A stretch of 64,000 nucleotides of DNA from Nostoc sp. UCD121. GTDB lineage: Bacteria > Cyanobacteriota > Cyanobacteriia > Cyanobacteriales > Nostocaceae. The stretch is from NCBI RefSeq assembly GCF_014222285.1, contig NZ_JACKZS010000002.1, forward strand, positions 1 through 64,000, read 5' to 3'. Positions within the stretch are counted from its first letter, which is position 1. Every line of letters starts with the position of its first letter. Below, piece after piece: positions 1-8,607 of this stretch. A program made the position numbers and the translations under genes. The notes under the pieces are model-generated. The model searched no databases. It was given only the letters and a program-made list of their open reading frames with translations, and was not told the DNA's origin.

Positions 1-148
1 CCCCTGCTCCCTGTTCTCTTTTGATTCAAAATTATTCATTGGGGTTAGTATAACTCCTAAACTAGAAGGATGAATAAGACTCATATAGTTAGCGATAATA
101 AGCTGTAAAGAAAGATTTAACTTAGTTCTATCCCGCAATTAGCTCAAA
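1..148. other. Intergenic leader at window edge
   Basis: This is non-coding sequence ahead of the first gene. The first 20 bases belong to the C-rich 'cccctgctccctg' type of short repeat, also seen near 59105. I see no convincing promoter boxes. Confidence 0.5.
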
Positions 149-1315
149 ATGCAGACACGCAAGCTACTCGACTGGTGGCAAACATTCACACCAATAGCGC
201 GAATCGGGGCGATCGCGTTATTCGTTCCACTGCTAGTTCTAAATGGTTGGGCACTTTCGGTATTTTTCAATTATTTCCATTCTCTCATAGTCATTTTAGT
301 GGGAGCCTCAGTCTTAGCATTTCTGCTCAACTACCCCGTGAGTTGGATGGAACATCATGGTGCTAAACGAGAACAAGTTGCTATCCTAGTGTTTCTCTTG
401 GCTTTATCGATTTTATTGGCGTTGGGTGTGACGCTTGTTCCGTTAGCCCTTACCCAAGCTCAACAATTGGTGGCTCGGTTGCCAGAGTTGATCGACTCTG
501 GACGCTCTCAGCTAATGATATTAAACGAAAAAGCGGAAACTTTTGGTTTACCGATTAACCTCGATGCTCTGGTAGTACAAATCAACGATCGCGTCAAAGG
601 ACAATTACAAGCGATCGCTGGGCAAGTCTTAAATCTGGCGGTAGTTACAGTCACTAGTCTGCTAGATATCCTCTTGACGATGGTTTTGACTTTCTACCTT
701 TTACAGCATGGGAGTGAACTCTGGGAAAGTTTAGTAGAATGGCTACCCTCTAAATTTCGCGCTCCTTTCTCCCAAACAGTCCGCCTAAGCTTTCAAAATT
801 TCTTCATTACCCAGTTGATTTTATCTACCTGTATGGCCTCAGCCCTCATTCCTACCTTTTTGTGGCTGAAAGTACCATTTGGACTGCTATTTGGGCTAAC
901 TATTGGTCTAATGGCTCTCGTCCCTTTTGGTGGTTCTGTGGGCATTGCTCTGACTACACTATTGGTAGCACTGCAAGATTTCTCAATGGGTGTGAGGGTT
1001 TTGATAGCAGCAGTAATCGTACAACAAATTCTCGAAAACTTAATTGCCCCCAGAATTTTAGGCAGTTTTACGGGTTTAAATCCAGTTTGGATTTTAATTT
1101 CAGTTTTAACAGGGGCAAGAATTGGCGGACTGTTGGGTGTAATTGTGGCAGTACCCACCGCTGTTGTCATTAAAACCGCTTTAAGTGCCTTGCGTCTTGG
1201 TGGCGAGGCAAACGATAGTGGCACGGGGGAGGTAACTGCACCCGTTGCACCAAACGAGTCCTCGAAAGCAAACGCTAACAACACTCTGAGTATTTCTGAA
1301 GCGACATTACCTTAA
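149..1315 (+). CDS. AI-2E family transporter (PerM-like membrane protein)
   Basis: This is a 388-aa polytopic inner-membrane protein of the AI-2E transporter/PerM family. Members export small molecules or act as ion antiporters, and the substrate here is unknown. The sequence shows two hydrophobic helices in the first 70 residues, another near 78-100, a soluble amphipathic stretch (about 100-160), and a dense set of helices from about 160 to 345, including the Gly/Pro-rich 'LMALVPFGGSVG' segment typical of the family. The last 40 residues are a polar tail rich in Asn, Ser, Thr and Ala. It is convergent with the serpin gene, and a GC-rich hairpin lies between the stops. The family assignment is firm; the substrate is not predictable. 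Confidence 0.88.
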   Translation: MQTRKLLDWWQTFTPIARIGAIALFVPLLVLNGWALSVFFNYFHSLIVILVGASVLAFLLNYPVSWMEHHGAKREQVAILVFLLALSILLALGVTLVPLALTQAQQLVARLPELIDSGRSQLMILNEKAETFGLPINLDALVVQINDRVKGQLQAIAGQVLNLAVVTVTSLLDILLTMVLTFYLLQHGSELWESLVEWLPSKFRAPFSQTVRLSFQNFFITQLILSTCMASALIPTFLWLKVPFGLLFGLTIGLMALVPFGGSVGIALTTLLVALQDFSMGVRVLIAAVIVQQILENLIAPRILGSFTGLNPVWILISVLTGARIGGLLGVIVAVPTAVVIKTALSALRLGGEANDSGTGEVTAPVAPNESSKANANNTLSISEATLP

Positions 1316-1321
1316 TAAAGC

Positions 1322-1340
1322 AGGAGGTTTCCCGCCTCCT
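1322..1340. terminator. Hairpin between convergent genes
   Basis: AGGAGG (1322-1327) pairs with CCTCCT (1335-1340) around a 7-nt loop, between the converging transporter and serpin genes. On the minus strand it is followed by a T-rich stretch, so it may end serpin transcription. It touches the serpin stop codon. There is no strong U tract on the plus strand. Confidence 0.45.
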
Positions 1341-2671
1341 CATTGTGGCTCAATGATGGAACCCATAAACAAAACGTTTCCCGTCTGATTATCCCTAATG
1401 GCGCAGAAGAAAGGACGGTCAACAATCATTCGGAATGGTTCTGGTTCATCTCTCAAAGATGTTGCGACTATTCCCACTGAAGTAGCCGCAGCCGCTTCAG
1501 TACCTTCTTCGTTCACTTCGACAAAAGTTTTATGCTTAACTTGGCTAATGGCAAAATTTTTACCCATGCCAGAGAAATTGGCTTTGTTGCTGAAAGCCTC
1601 TTCCATACCTAAATTTTTCAAGGCATCATTGAGTGTAATATCATATTCTGTTTTGAAGCGGGGTAGGCGAATAAAGCCTTTTTGTTTGTTGAACTGAGTC
1701 ATCCATTTTTCCCAGTTTTCAATATTCAAGTTCTGATAAAAGGCTTTGAGGTTAGAGTTCTGTTTGGGTAGAAAAATATAAAAACTGATTTTGCCATCTT
1801 TACCATAAGGTAAACTAACCGCCTGAAATTGTTCACTTTCATAGTACCTATAGTCACCTTCTTGTGACATCATTGGGTGTTGCTTTCGTTTACCAGATGT
1901 AATGTAAAAAGGGTATTGAGCAGTTTGGCTTTTGTCAAATTCGTTACTCCAATTACCTTTAAAATATATGGCATTAATCAGAAACAACACTTGATTAGGT
2001 TCAATCGTTTCAACTATTTTATTAATTTTGCCTTTAGTATTTTCTTTTACCCAGTTATTTATAATATTAGATGCGGCGGCATCTTTAAAGTTTAAATTGC
2101 TGATTTTAGCTTGATAGAAATCCTGGGTTCTCTTGAGAAAGTCTGGTGCAAAGCTAACATCTTGATTTGCCCAAAGCGAGTTAGCAATACTCAGTTGTAC
2201 TTTCGCATCTGGATTTTCTAAAAGCTGCTTTAATGCCGCCGCGTAAGAAGAGTTGATTTCTGGTAGATTCATTCCCTGTAATTCCAGGGTTTTTGCCATT
2301 GCTTGTTGAGTAGAGCCACTAGCGCCGTTGTAGGTCATGGCAAGAGCGATCGCAACACTCGAAGGTGAGATAAAAACATTATTCTCACCTTTATCATCTT
2401 TCAGGACTTCTGAAAATAGTTTGAAGCCAAACTTATTGCTAGACTCAACTATTCTTGTATCAGTGTTGACTGTTTTTTTTTGCAATGGAGTTTCTGGTTG
2501 AGGTAAACTAGATTGGGCGAGGGCACTTTTGTTACTCTCGACTTGAGAACAACCTAATACACTGAATAGAACAACACTTGCAGCTGCCAAAGCATAACGT
2601 CTGCCCAGACTCACGCCATAACGTCTTTGCAGAAAATTTTCTTTTGCATCACTAAACTTTTGCCGATTCAT
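1340..2671 (-). CDS. Serpin family serine protease inhibitor (probable lipoprotein)
   Basis: This 443-aa protein has a complete serpin fold. It begins with a basic N-terminus and a hydrophobic segment ending in a lipobox-like VLGC (Cys41), so it is probably exported and lipid-anchored. Serpin landmarks include 'NSLWANQDVSF', 'NAIYFKGNW' and the C-terminal 'RMIVDRPFFCAIRD' strand. The reactive-loop hinge reads EEGTEAAAATS, the small-residue pattern of inhibitory serpins. Counting from the hinge as in antitrypsin places P1-P1' at about Thr-Ser, which is an inference. It presumably traps a serine or cysteine protease outside the cytoplasmic membrane. The next gene upstream on the same strand, about 530 bp away, encodes an S8 peptidase-like protein. 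Confidence 0.93.
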   Translation of the reverse strand: MNRQKFSDAKENFLQRRYGVSLGRRYALAAASVVLFSVLGCSQVESNKSALAQSSLPQPETPLQKKTVNTDTRIVESSNKFGFKLFSEVLKDDKGENNVFISPSSVAIALAMTYNGASGSTQQAMAKTLELQGMNLPEINSSYAAALKQLLENPDAKVQLSIANSLWANQDVSFAPDFLKRTQDFYQAKISNLNFKDAAASNIINNWVKENTKGKINKIVETIEPNQVLFLINAIYFKGNWSNEFDKSQTAQYPFYITSGKRKQHPMMSQEGDYRYYESEQFQAVSLPYGKDGKISFYIFLPKQNSNLKAFYQNLNIENWEKWMTQFNKQKGFIRLPRFKTEYDITLNDALKNLGMEEAFSNKANFSGMGKNFAISQVKHKTFVEVNEEGTEAAAATSVGIVATSLRDEPEPFRMIVDRPFFCAIRDNQTGNVLFMGSIIEPQ

Positions 2672-3201
2672 TCTGCTACCTCACTTGCCAAAGATTCCCG
2701 ATCTGTGCTCATGGTTGACGCAGACACTGTGTCAATGATTTACTATTGCATTTGATCCAATAGAAAATGAGACTGTTACAGTTTTTGTAACAGCAAGTTA
2801 ATAGTTCAGAGGAATTAAACACAACTCATTAAAGCTGCTAATTCTTACTTGAAGCGGCTATGCAGACGAATTATGAAAAATCTCAATTTTGAGGAACTTT
2901 TCTATTTATCAATAACAGTATTGTAGACTACCTAACATAGAATAACCACTTCTGTTGGGTTTTTATAAAAATAGGATTTACGCCCAACTACAGGCGTTAG
3001 GGGTAATTCATCAAATATCCCTAACAGAAAAAACTTGTTTCGGCTATTGTTTTGCAAATCCTGAGATAGAATAACATTTTTAGTTAGCATGAAATACAGA
3101 ACTGTCATAGGGACGCACGCCTATGCGCCCCGATAGCAGAGTTTGTTCAAATAAATGAAAATGCTGTAAGTTGACACAGATGAAAATTGTGCTGACCTAT
3201 T
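2672..3201. other. Intergenic region, no gene seen
   Basis: This is about 530 AT-rich bases between the S8 peptidase-like gene and the serpin gene, and it presumably carries the serpin promoter. I see no ORF with coding character and no clear operator. A 'ggatttacgcc' string near 2971 resembles the common Nostoc 'ggacttacgc' dispersed repeat seed. Confidence 0.45.
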
Positions 3202-4797
3202 TTAATTGGTAGGTACACTCCACCAAGCTAAACTATAGGGTTGAGTCACTTCATTAAGCTTTTGACGAAATTGGACGCGGATTTTGTAATTGCCAGTAGC
3301 AGGAATGGGGCAGAAAATATGTTCTACGCTATCGATTTGGCTGATTGAGGAGCAAACAGCACCAGTATCTGAACTTTGAGCATCAGCTTTTACTAAGTAT
3401 AGGTCGAGATTATTCAAACCGCGATCGCGAAAATTTTCGCCCACATCATATTGTTGGTTTGTATTTTTATCATTGAGTTCTACCAATCGATCCCAACTTA
3501 GGGTGACAGCAACAAAACTCCCCTGCTTTAACGGTTTTGCTAACACATAGTCAACAGATGCTCCAACATCCACTTTGCGATAATCCCAACCAATAGCTGG
3601 AACCGCAGATGATGGCTGCCATTGACCAGCACTAAATTGTTGATAAGCGCGAAATGTATTTAAATGACCCGCTCCCATTTGAGCATCCAAAGGAATCTTT
3701 GGATCTTTATAAGCATCAGAATCTAGCCAGTTTTGATTTTGTTTATCAATTAGCGTCCGGCTCATCCCCAAGCCTAAGCCATCGCCACTATCTTGGATTT
3801 TGTCTGCTGAATTCAGCAATACAGCTTTCATTACTTGATGATGCCGAGAATCAATGCTCCAGTTGGGTTGTTTTGTCCGTATTTGTCGGCCAGCAAATTC
3901 TTGTAATAGAGCAACGGTAGCCGTAACTTGAGGCGCTGCAAAACTAGTACCTGTAACCTTGTTCAATTTGCCATCTGGATTGAGTAAAGGAATATTATTC
4001 CCAGGAGCAACTAAACTGATGGCGGGACGACCATCAAGATTAAATTCCCTACCAGCAAGCCTGCCGCTCGCTCCTTGTTTAGCACCCGCCAGATTAGCCA
4101 CATCTACTTTGTTAAAAACTCCCCCTCTGCGGGATGAAAAAGCCACGTTCATTCCGTTAAAATTATCTGTAGGGATAGGAATACCACCTTTACCTTGATT
4201 ACCTGCGATCGCATACAAAACATCATGAACACGGCTAGACCAGTCAACACATAAAGTTAGTAAAGCATTCCCGTCTAAAATAGCCTCTGGTCTAGGATCG
4301 CGACTGAGAGGTTCACCAAAGCTAAAATTAATGGCACGGACATCGCCACCATTTTGTAGCGCTATGTGCTGGGCCGATAAACACTCTTCTGGCTGACCCA
4401 TGCTTTTAGTGGAACCCACCGCAGACGAATACAATCTCGCTCCCGGAGCAATTCCCGGCAAAGCTTTGTCTTTACTTACCATTACACCAGCAACATTGTA
4501 GGCGTGAGGGTCAACACCGCTATTAGACTTAGCTGGCCCATTGCGTAAGAATACTCCCGCTAAAGATATGGCGCGATTTTTAGACACCGCCTTATCCCAC
4601 CCAAACATTCCCGGCCGACCAATTTCCACTTGACCAATAGCAATCTTACGACCGATTAAATTATAAGGAGCTTGGTGTAGCTTCAAAGCATCAATACCGT
4701 TAGTTCCCAAAGCAGATTCTAAAGCCGAAGCAATTACCGGCGCACTCAGACAAGAAGCACTTAATCCCCAAATTATCCAGGTTAGTTTTTTAGTCAT
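3202..4797 (-). CDS. S8 (subtilisin-like) peptidase homologue with altered catalytic triad
   Basis: This is a 531-aa secreted protein with a signal peptide (residues 1 to about 24, ending VIASA). The subtilase fold is visible: an 'IAIGQVEIG' strand where the catalytic Asp normally sits in DTG, His98 in 'PHAYNVAGV', an oxyanion Asn200 in 'AIAGNQG', and Ser285 in 'GTSFAAPQ'. The position of the usual Asp is Glu58, so the triad reads Glu-His-Ser. The C-terminal 140 residues look like a beta-rich domain ('GSFVAVTLSWDRL', 'NLDLYLV') such as is found after many subtilase domains. The enzyme may be weakly active, active on a different pH range, or non-catalytic. A serpin gene lies downstream on the same strand. 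The family is certain; activity is open. Confidence 0.87.
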   Translation of the reverse strand: MTKKLTWIIWGLSASCLSAPVIASALESALGTNGIDALKLHQAPYNLIGRKIAIGQVEIGRPGMFGWDKAVSKNRAISLAGVFLRNGPAKSNSGVDPHAYNVAGVMVSKDKALPGIAPGARLYSSAVGSTKSMGQPEECLSAQHIALQNGGDVRAINFSFGEPLSRDPRPEAILDGNALLTLCVDWSSRVHDVLYAIAGNQGKGGIPIPTDNFNGMNVAFSSRRGGVFNKVDVANLAGAKQGASGRLAGREFNLDGRPAISLVAPGNNIPLLNPDGKLNKVTGTSFAAPQVTATVALLQEFAGRQIRTKQPNWSIDSRHHQVMKAVLLNSADKIQDSGDGLGLGMSRTLIDKQNQNWLDSDAYKDPKIPLDAQMGAGHLNTFRAYQQFSAGQWQPSSAVPAIGWDYRKVDVGASVDYVLAKPLKQGSFVAVTLSWDRLVELNDKNTNQQYDVGENFRDRGLNNLDLYLVKADAQSSDTGAVCSSISQIDSVEHIFCPIPATGNYKIRVQFRQKLNEVTQPYSLAWWSVPTN

Positions 4798-4799
4798 TT

Positions 4800-4845
4800 G
4801 TTATTTATCATTAGTCATTGGTCATTAGTCATTGGTCAAAGTTAG
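4800..4845. repeat. Short tandem repeat (cattagt/cattggt)
   Basis: Heptamers alternating cattagt and cattggt run in tandem just upstream of the S8 peptidase-like start. They belong to the same family as the array near 43130. Such short tandem arrays are typical of Nostoc-type intergenic DNA. Confidence 0.75.
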
Positions 4846-4964
4846 GAGTTATTATTCTCCCTCTGCTCTCTACTCCTCTAAAAAGGCCGGGATCAAAGTT
4901 ATGAGTCTTGCTCAATGTTTTGTTACAATGCTTACAGACGAGGACGCTTAAAAACCCACTAGCC

Positions 4965-5672
4965 ATGACCCAAAACCTATCTCAAAAGCCCATTGTAATT
5001 TCTCCATCTATCCTATCAGCCGATTTTAGTCGTCTTGGTGACGAAATTCGTGCCGTAGACGCAGCCGGAGCAGATTGGATTCATGTTGATGTAATGGACG
5101 GTCGCTTTGTACCTAATATTACGATAGGTCCTCTGATTGTGGAGGCGATTCGTCCGGTTACAACCAAGCCACTGGATGTCCACTTGATGATTGTGGAGCC
5201 AGAAAAGTATGTAGAAGGATTTGCTAAAGCGGGTGCTGATATTATCTCCGTACACTGCGAACATAATGCTTCTCCACATCTGCATCGTACCTTGGGGCAA
5301 ATTAAAGAGCTTGGTAAGAAAGCTGGAGTTGTACTTAATCCTGGTAGTCCTCTAGAGCTAATTGAATACGTTCTAGATTTGTGCGATTTAGTACTGATTA
5401 TGAGCGTCAACCCTGGTTTTGGTGGTCAAAGCTTTATCCCTGGTGTGTTACCTAAAATCCGCAAGCTGCGTCAAATGTGTGATGAACGCGGTCTTGACCC
5501 TTGGATTGAAGTGGATGGAGGACTGAAGGCAAATAATACTTGGCAAGTTTTAGAAGCAGGAGCTAATGCAGTTGTTGCTGGTTCAGCTGTATTTAATGCT
5601 AAAGATTATGCTGAGGCTATTACATCAATTCGTAACAGCAAGCGTCCTACCCCAGAATTAGCCAAGGTTTAA
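4965..5672 (+). CDS. rpe: Ribulose-phosphate 3-epimerase
   Basis: This 235-aa TIM-barrel enzyme interconverts ribulose 5-phosphate and xylulose 5-phosphate in the Calvin cycle and pentose phosphate pathway. Family motifs are clear: '[13 protein letters not shown]' at the N-terminus, '[14 protein letters not shown]' with the metal-binding and catalytic Asp, 'LDVHLMI', '[11 protein letters not shown]' and 'EVDGGL'. An in-frame ATG at 4908 would add 19 residues with no homology to the family. The ATG at 4965, just before the conserved region, gives the usual length and is preferred. A strong terminator follows 28 bases after the stop, which suggests a single-gene unit. Confidence 0.96.
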   Translation: MTQNLSQKPIVISPSILSADFSRLGDEIRAVDAAGADWIHVDVMDGRFVPNITIGPLIVEAIRPVTTKPLDVHLMIVEPEKYVEGFAKAGADIISVHCEHNASPHLHRTLGQIKELGKKAGVVLNPGSPLELIEYVLDLCDLVLIMSVNPGFGGQSFIPGVLPKIRKLRQMCDERGLDPWIEVDGGLKANNTWQVLEAGANAVVAGSAVFNAKDYAEAITSIRNSKRPTPELAKV

Positions 5673-5700
5673 TTCATTGTTGGATTAACCATTCTCTACA

Positions 5701-5735
5701 AAAAATAGGGTGGGCAATTTGCTCACCCTATTTTT
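5701..5735. terminator. Rho-independent-type terminator after rpe
   Basis: A perfect 12-bp stem (5701-5712 with 5724-5735) closes an 11-nt loop. The arm AAAAATAGGGTG is matched by CACCCTATTTTT, so it can work in both directions. Confidence 0.85.
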
Positions 5736-5747
5736 ATTTACACATAA

Positions 5748-5787
5748 AAATACTGGAAGCTCTTCAAGTTTTGAACTTCCAGTATTT
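5748..5787. repeat. Second inverted repeat after rpe
   Basis: A perfect 12-bp stem (5748-5759 with 5776-5787, AAATACTGGAAG/CTTCCAGTATTT) lies 12 bases beyond the rpe terminator. The loop is 16 nt. It could be a second terminator or part of a small structured RNA. Confidence 0.6.
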
Positions 5788-5933
5788 ACTATATAAATTG
5801 AAAATTTAGAAAGCAGAGATAATCCAGGTTGGGAGGACTAGGATTACAATAGTTGAAAGAGAAGCGTATGACCTACTAGTTCCACCAGCCAAGACAACGA
5901 TTTCACCATAACTTTCCTGTTTCTGTCCCTGTT

Positions 5934-5976
5934 ATTGGTGTTAAGCGTTTGCTTTATTAAATAAAGCAACACCAAT
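5934..5976. repeat. Long stem-loop with bulge
   Basis: ATTGGTGTT (5934-5942) pairs into AACACCAAT at the 3' side, and the inner arm GCTTTATT pairs with AATAAAGC, leaving a 5' bulge of about 7 nt. There is no U tract, so it is more RNA-structure-like than terminator-like. Confidence 0.55.
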
Positions 5977-6038
5977 CACAAGATAGAAAGTTTTCTAAGC
6001 ATTACTCACATCGTCTGCAGTCAATGAAAGGTGTATAA

Positions 6039-6076
6039 AATTTGGATTGGGGGAATCCACCTCCCCAAATTCTTTT
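6039..6076 (+). terminator. Compound hairpin followed by CTTTTT
   Basis: The outer stem AATTTGG/CCAAATT (6039-6045 with 6065-6071) encloses a small GGATT-GGGGG-AATCC hairpin and is followed by CTTTTT. It resembles a terminator of an unannotated plus-strand transcript lying between about 5790 and 6076. Confidence 0.4.
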
Positions 6077-6533
6077 TGCTCAGACTTCCTCAGAAAAAGA
6101 ACCACCATTAGCAACGGTTTCATCATTCGCCTTGGGATAGGAGTTATTTACTCCATGACCTACTGACTACTTTTGTAATCAGTTTGATTTATTTCATAGT
6201 CAGAACTAATCATTGATTTTATGTTTTTAAATTAATTTGCTTGTTGCCAATCACCTCTATTTGGGTTGAAATTGTCGTTGTTATTAGTTTACCAATGTCG
6301 TCAATATATATTTGCCATTTTGGCAGATTTTTGCAAAAAAATATCAAATTAATCACTGCGATAGAAAACCTACCATGCGCTCAATTTTAAATTAGCATGG
6401 CAGGCTCTCAGATACTCAATCAACTCTAGGGCAGAATCTATTGATTCCAAATTATTTTTTAATTGGCTCCACAGCCTTTCAAGGACATATCTTGAGTTAA
6501 TGGCGATTTCCTTGATTAATATTTGTTCATTGT

Positions 6534-6875
6534 CTATCCCAATTTCTGGTCTAAACTAACGCCACGGATTTCTGTTTTTTGCTTTCCAACTACTTCAAGA
6601 TAAGCAGGTCTTGAATCATTAGCATGTTTCAGCATTTTTAGATTTTCACTTTGCTGTTGTTTTGTTCTGTTGGTTTGAGAGTTTTCTTTCAGCAATCGGT
6701 TGTAGGTACGGTACGGAATGTAATGGAGAGGATTATAACCAGCAAAACGTAGCATTAAAACACATGCCCAGGAGTACTTTCCAGCAATAATAGCTTCAAC
6801 TACTTTATCAAATTGTTGAGCCTTTACTGTTGTATCTAAGTTACTACTAATACCAGCAATTTCTTGATTCATCAT
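6534..6875 (-). CDS. HetP-family heterocyst differentiation protein
   Basis: This is a 113-aa protein with the HetP signature in residues 34-66: '[18 protein letters not shown]' followed by '[16 protein letters not shown]'. HetP and its paralogues in Anabaena PCC 7120 control commitment of vegetative cells to heterocyst fate. They act downstream of HetR, by a mechanism that is still unclear. The C-terminal 45 residues are polar (KQQQSEN, KHAND) and less conserved. Two consecutive ATG codons occur at the start. Upstream on the same strand lie an 88-aa ORF and, about 930 bp from the start, a HetR-type palindrome. Whether this is HetP itself or a paralogue cannot be settled here. In PCC 7120 hetP follows hetC, which is absent from this window. 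Confidence 0.88.
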   Translation of the reverse strand: MMNQEIAGISSNLDTTVKAQQFDKVVEAIIAGKYSWACVLMLRFAGYNPLHYIPYRTYNRLLKENSQTNRTKQQQSENLKMLKHANDSRPAYLEVVGKQKTEIRGVSLDQKLG

Positions 6876-7044
6876 AGTGTTTAATTATTTTGGATGAAGT
6901 AAACTAGTTCAGTTTCTGCGATTTTTGGCGTTTCAATTGAGGTTTACAAACTGCACTAACTTTTTTGCAGCTGTTAAATCGCTTTCGGGAAATTATCAGC
7001 AATTTGGCGGTGTTGGATGTTGACGAGGGCTAAAAATCCATCTA

Positions 7045-7311
7045 TCAACAGATGCGTACATAACTTTCCCAAGCTCTGATTAGCTCCCGCAGCTTTGAGC
7101 GGTAAAGATACAGACTGAAAGTTCCCTGCTGCTTGAGATTTACCTTGGTGCTATTAAGCAGAGTTTTAGTGATTTTGGCTGATAACTCCCCTAGTAAACT
7201 AGTTTGGGCAAGAGCTAGCTTGTAGTAGGGATACAAATTATATAGATTCATTGCTGAACTGTCCCCTTGGCTTGAGGTTTCGACTGCATTTGACCTGATG
7301 ATTCTTTGCAT
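7045..7311 (-). CDS. Small unknown protein in the leader of the HetP-family gene
   Basis: This 88-aa ORF lies between the HetR-type palindrome and the HetP-family gene, in the same direction and 169 bp from it. An AAAGG ribosome-binding-like string sits about 8 bases ahead of the ATG. The sequence is rich in Leu, Tyr, Ser and Lys ('NLYNLYPYYKLALAQTSLL', 'RSKLRELIRAWESYV'). It looks helical and mildly basic, with no signal peptide or recognised domain. I do not recognise the family. It could be a co-transcribed regulator or a spurious ORF in a long leader. Confidence 0.45.
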   Translation of the reverse strand: MQRIIRSNAVETSSQGDSSAMNLYNLYPYYKLALAQTSLLGELSAKITKTLLNSTKVNLKQQGTFSLYLYRSKLRELIRAWESYVRIC

Positions 7312-7703
7312 GAACTAACCTTTGATTAAAAACAATCAAGTTTTTAAGCAAGTTTGTTGGCTGCTCATTCCTAATTATCCAGATTCACTCCGATGAATTG
7401 AGGAAACTGTAGCTTTTACTTGTTAGTAACTGAAAGGTAAAAATTTATCTTTTGTCTTCTCATTTGACTGGTAGGACAAAAGTCTAGGCGTAGCTCTTGG
7501 TAGATGCAGTTTTATCCTCTGAAACTTTACCGACTTTTAATTCAATCAATTTTCTCTGTTAAAACGCCTGTATTTCTTACTACTGGTTAATTAAGCAATT
7601 TCCGGCAAGTTTTCATATTTTTTTGAGTAGTGGAAAAAATTTATTTATCCTAGAGCTTTAACAACGTCATTCGTATATATACTATTTTTTGTCGTTAATG
7701 TCA

Positions 7704-7725
7704 TCTACTAAGTTAGTAGATTTTT
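7704..7725 (+). terminator. Small hairpin with T run
   Basis: TCTACTA-AGT-TAGTAGA (7-bp stem, 3-nt loop) is followed by five T residues. It is AT-rich and therefore weak. It lies between the HetR-type palindrome and the 88-aa ORF. Confidence 0.3.
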
Positions 7726-7805
7726 AAGTTAAATTTACTGAATGTATTTCGATACGTACTTGCCTATTGTGCAACTTTTAATTTTGTCCTCCCTTGTTAA
7801 TTTAT

Positions 7806-7822
7806 GAGGGGTCTGACCCCCC
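7806..7822. promoter_or_regulatory. Putative HetR-binding palindrome
   Basis: GAGGGGTCTGACCCCCC closely matches the core of the inverted repeat reported for HetR upstream of hetP and hetZ in Anabaena (GAGGGGTCTAACCCCTC, from memory), with two differences. It lies about 490 bp upstream of the 88-aa ORF and about 930 bp upstream of the HetP-family start. A long leader behind the HetR site is also reported for hetP in PCC 7120, as I recall. The match is seen in the sequence; binding is inferred. Confidence 0.7.
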
Positions 7823-8167
7823 ACACAATCTAAATTTAAACACTTTATTATTGTCGAGTCTCTAGAAAATACTACCATTAACTATGATGTAAAACAACTT
7901 CTAAAAATAGTAACTGCTCAACGTTAAAAAACGTTCGCAGCCATAGCCTTGAACATATTTATTTAATAAGTTCAATTAGATAATAATATTTATTATTCCG
8001 ATGTTTCTTGATTTACAAGAACTACAGATTCAATGTATCTAAATAAAATCGCTGTAAACCAATCATAAATATTTCATGATTGTTAGCTATTAATAGCAGC
8101 TAGCCTATAGCACTCATATTTTATTCTTGAAAAGCTCTTTCCTACCACACAACTAAGTATGCTTACC

Positions 8168-8206
8168 CCACGTTGCGCGAACAAAAATCAAAGCGGATTG
8201 CTATAG
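8168..8206. repeat. Dispersed 39-bp repeat, copy 1
   Basis: This segment is identical at 37 of 39 positions to 17848-17886, sharing a core that runs from GCGCGAACAAAAATC to AAGCGGATT. It lies in non-coding DNA. Confidence 0.8.
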
Positions 8207-8520
8207 TTTTAATTATTATCAGTATCTGTACTAAAATGCTGTGAATAAAAATATATAGTAGGTTAAATCTGGAAAATATAATATTATCAATTTTATTCAA
8301 CAGTGAATTCTCTATATCTTTATCTTTAAAAATTTCTCAATTAGAGATTACGGATGCTGCGACACTTGGGCTAAATGCTAGTAAAACCATCAATTGCCAT
8401 GAGTTTGTGATGAGTGCTTTACTCAACAATAATACCTCGGTCTAGAACAAAGATATAGTCGGCATAGAGTAGTCTAGAGTTCTCACTACTTCAACTCTTA
8501 CCATTACTGAAATTTTCCTT

Positions 8521-8534
8521 TGTTTCCGGAAACA
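8521..8534. repeat. Perfect 14-bp palindrome
   Basis: TGTTTCCGGAAACA is self-complementary. It is flanked by a further ATTTTCC/GGAAAAT pair at 8512-8518 and 8538-8544. It could be an operator or part of a degenerate repeat. Confidence 0.5.
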
Positions 8535-8607
8535 CTCGGAAAATAAAATCACAAATTTAAACTCTGCTTTCTCAGATAAAGACAGGCTAATTCTGGAAAC
8601 GCATATA

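Larger units (their letters stand above)
5788..6533. other. Structured intergenic region, no ORF
   Basis: No coding ORF is apparent. The region contains a strong stem-loop at 5934-5976 and a compound hairpin ending in CTTTTT at 6039-6076. The segment past 6080 is AT-rich with no further structure that I can support. Confidence 0.5.

Noticed and set aside
6966-7031. A short plus-strand reading frame ending NRFREIISNLAVLDVDEG
   Set aside because: It looks protein-like but is only about 24 codons after a stop, has no start codon and is antisense to the HetP leader. Probably chance.
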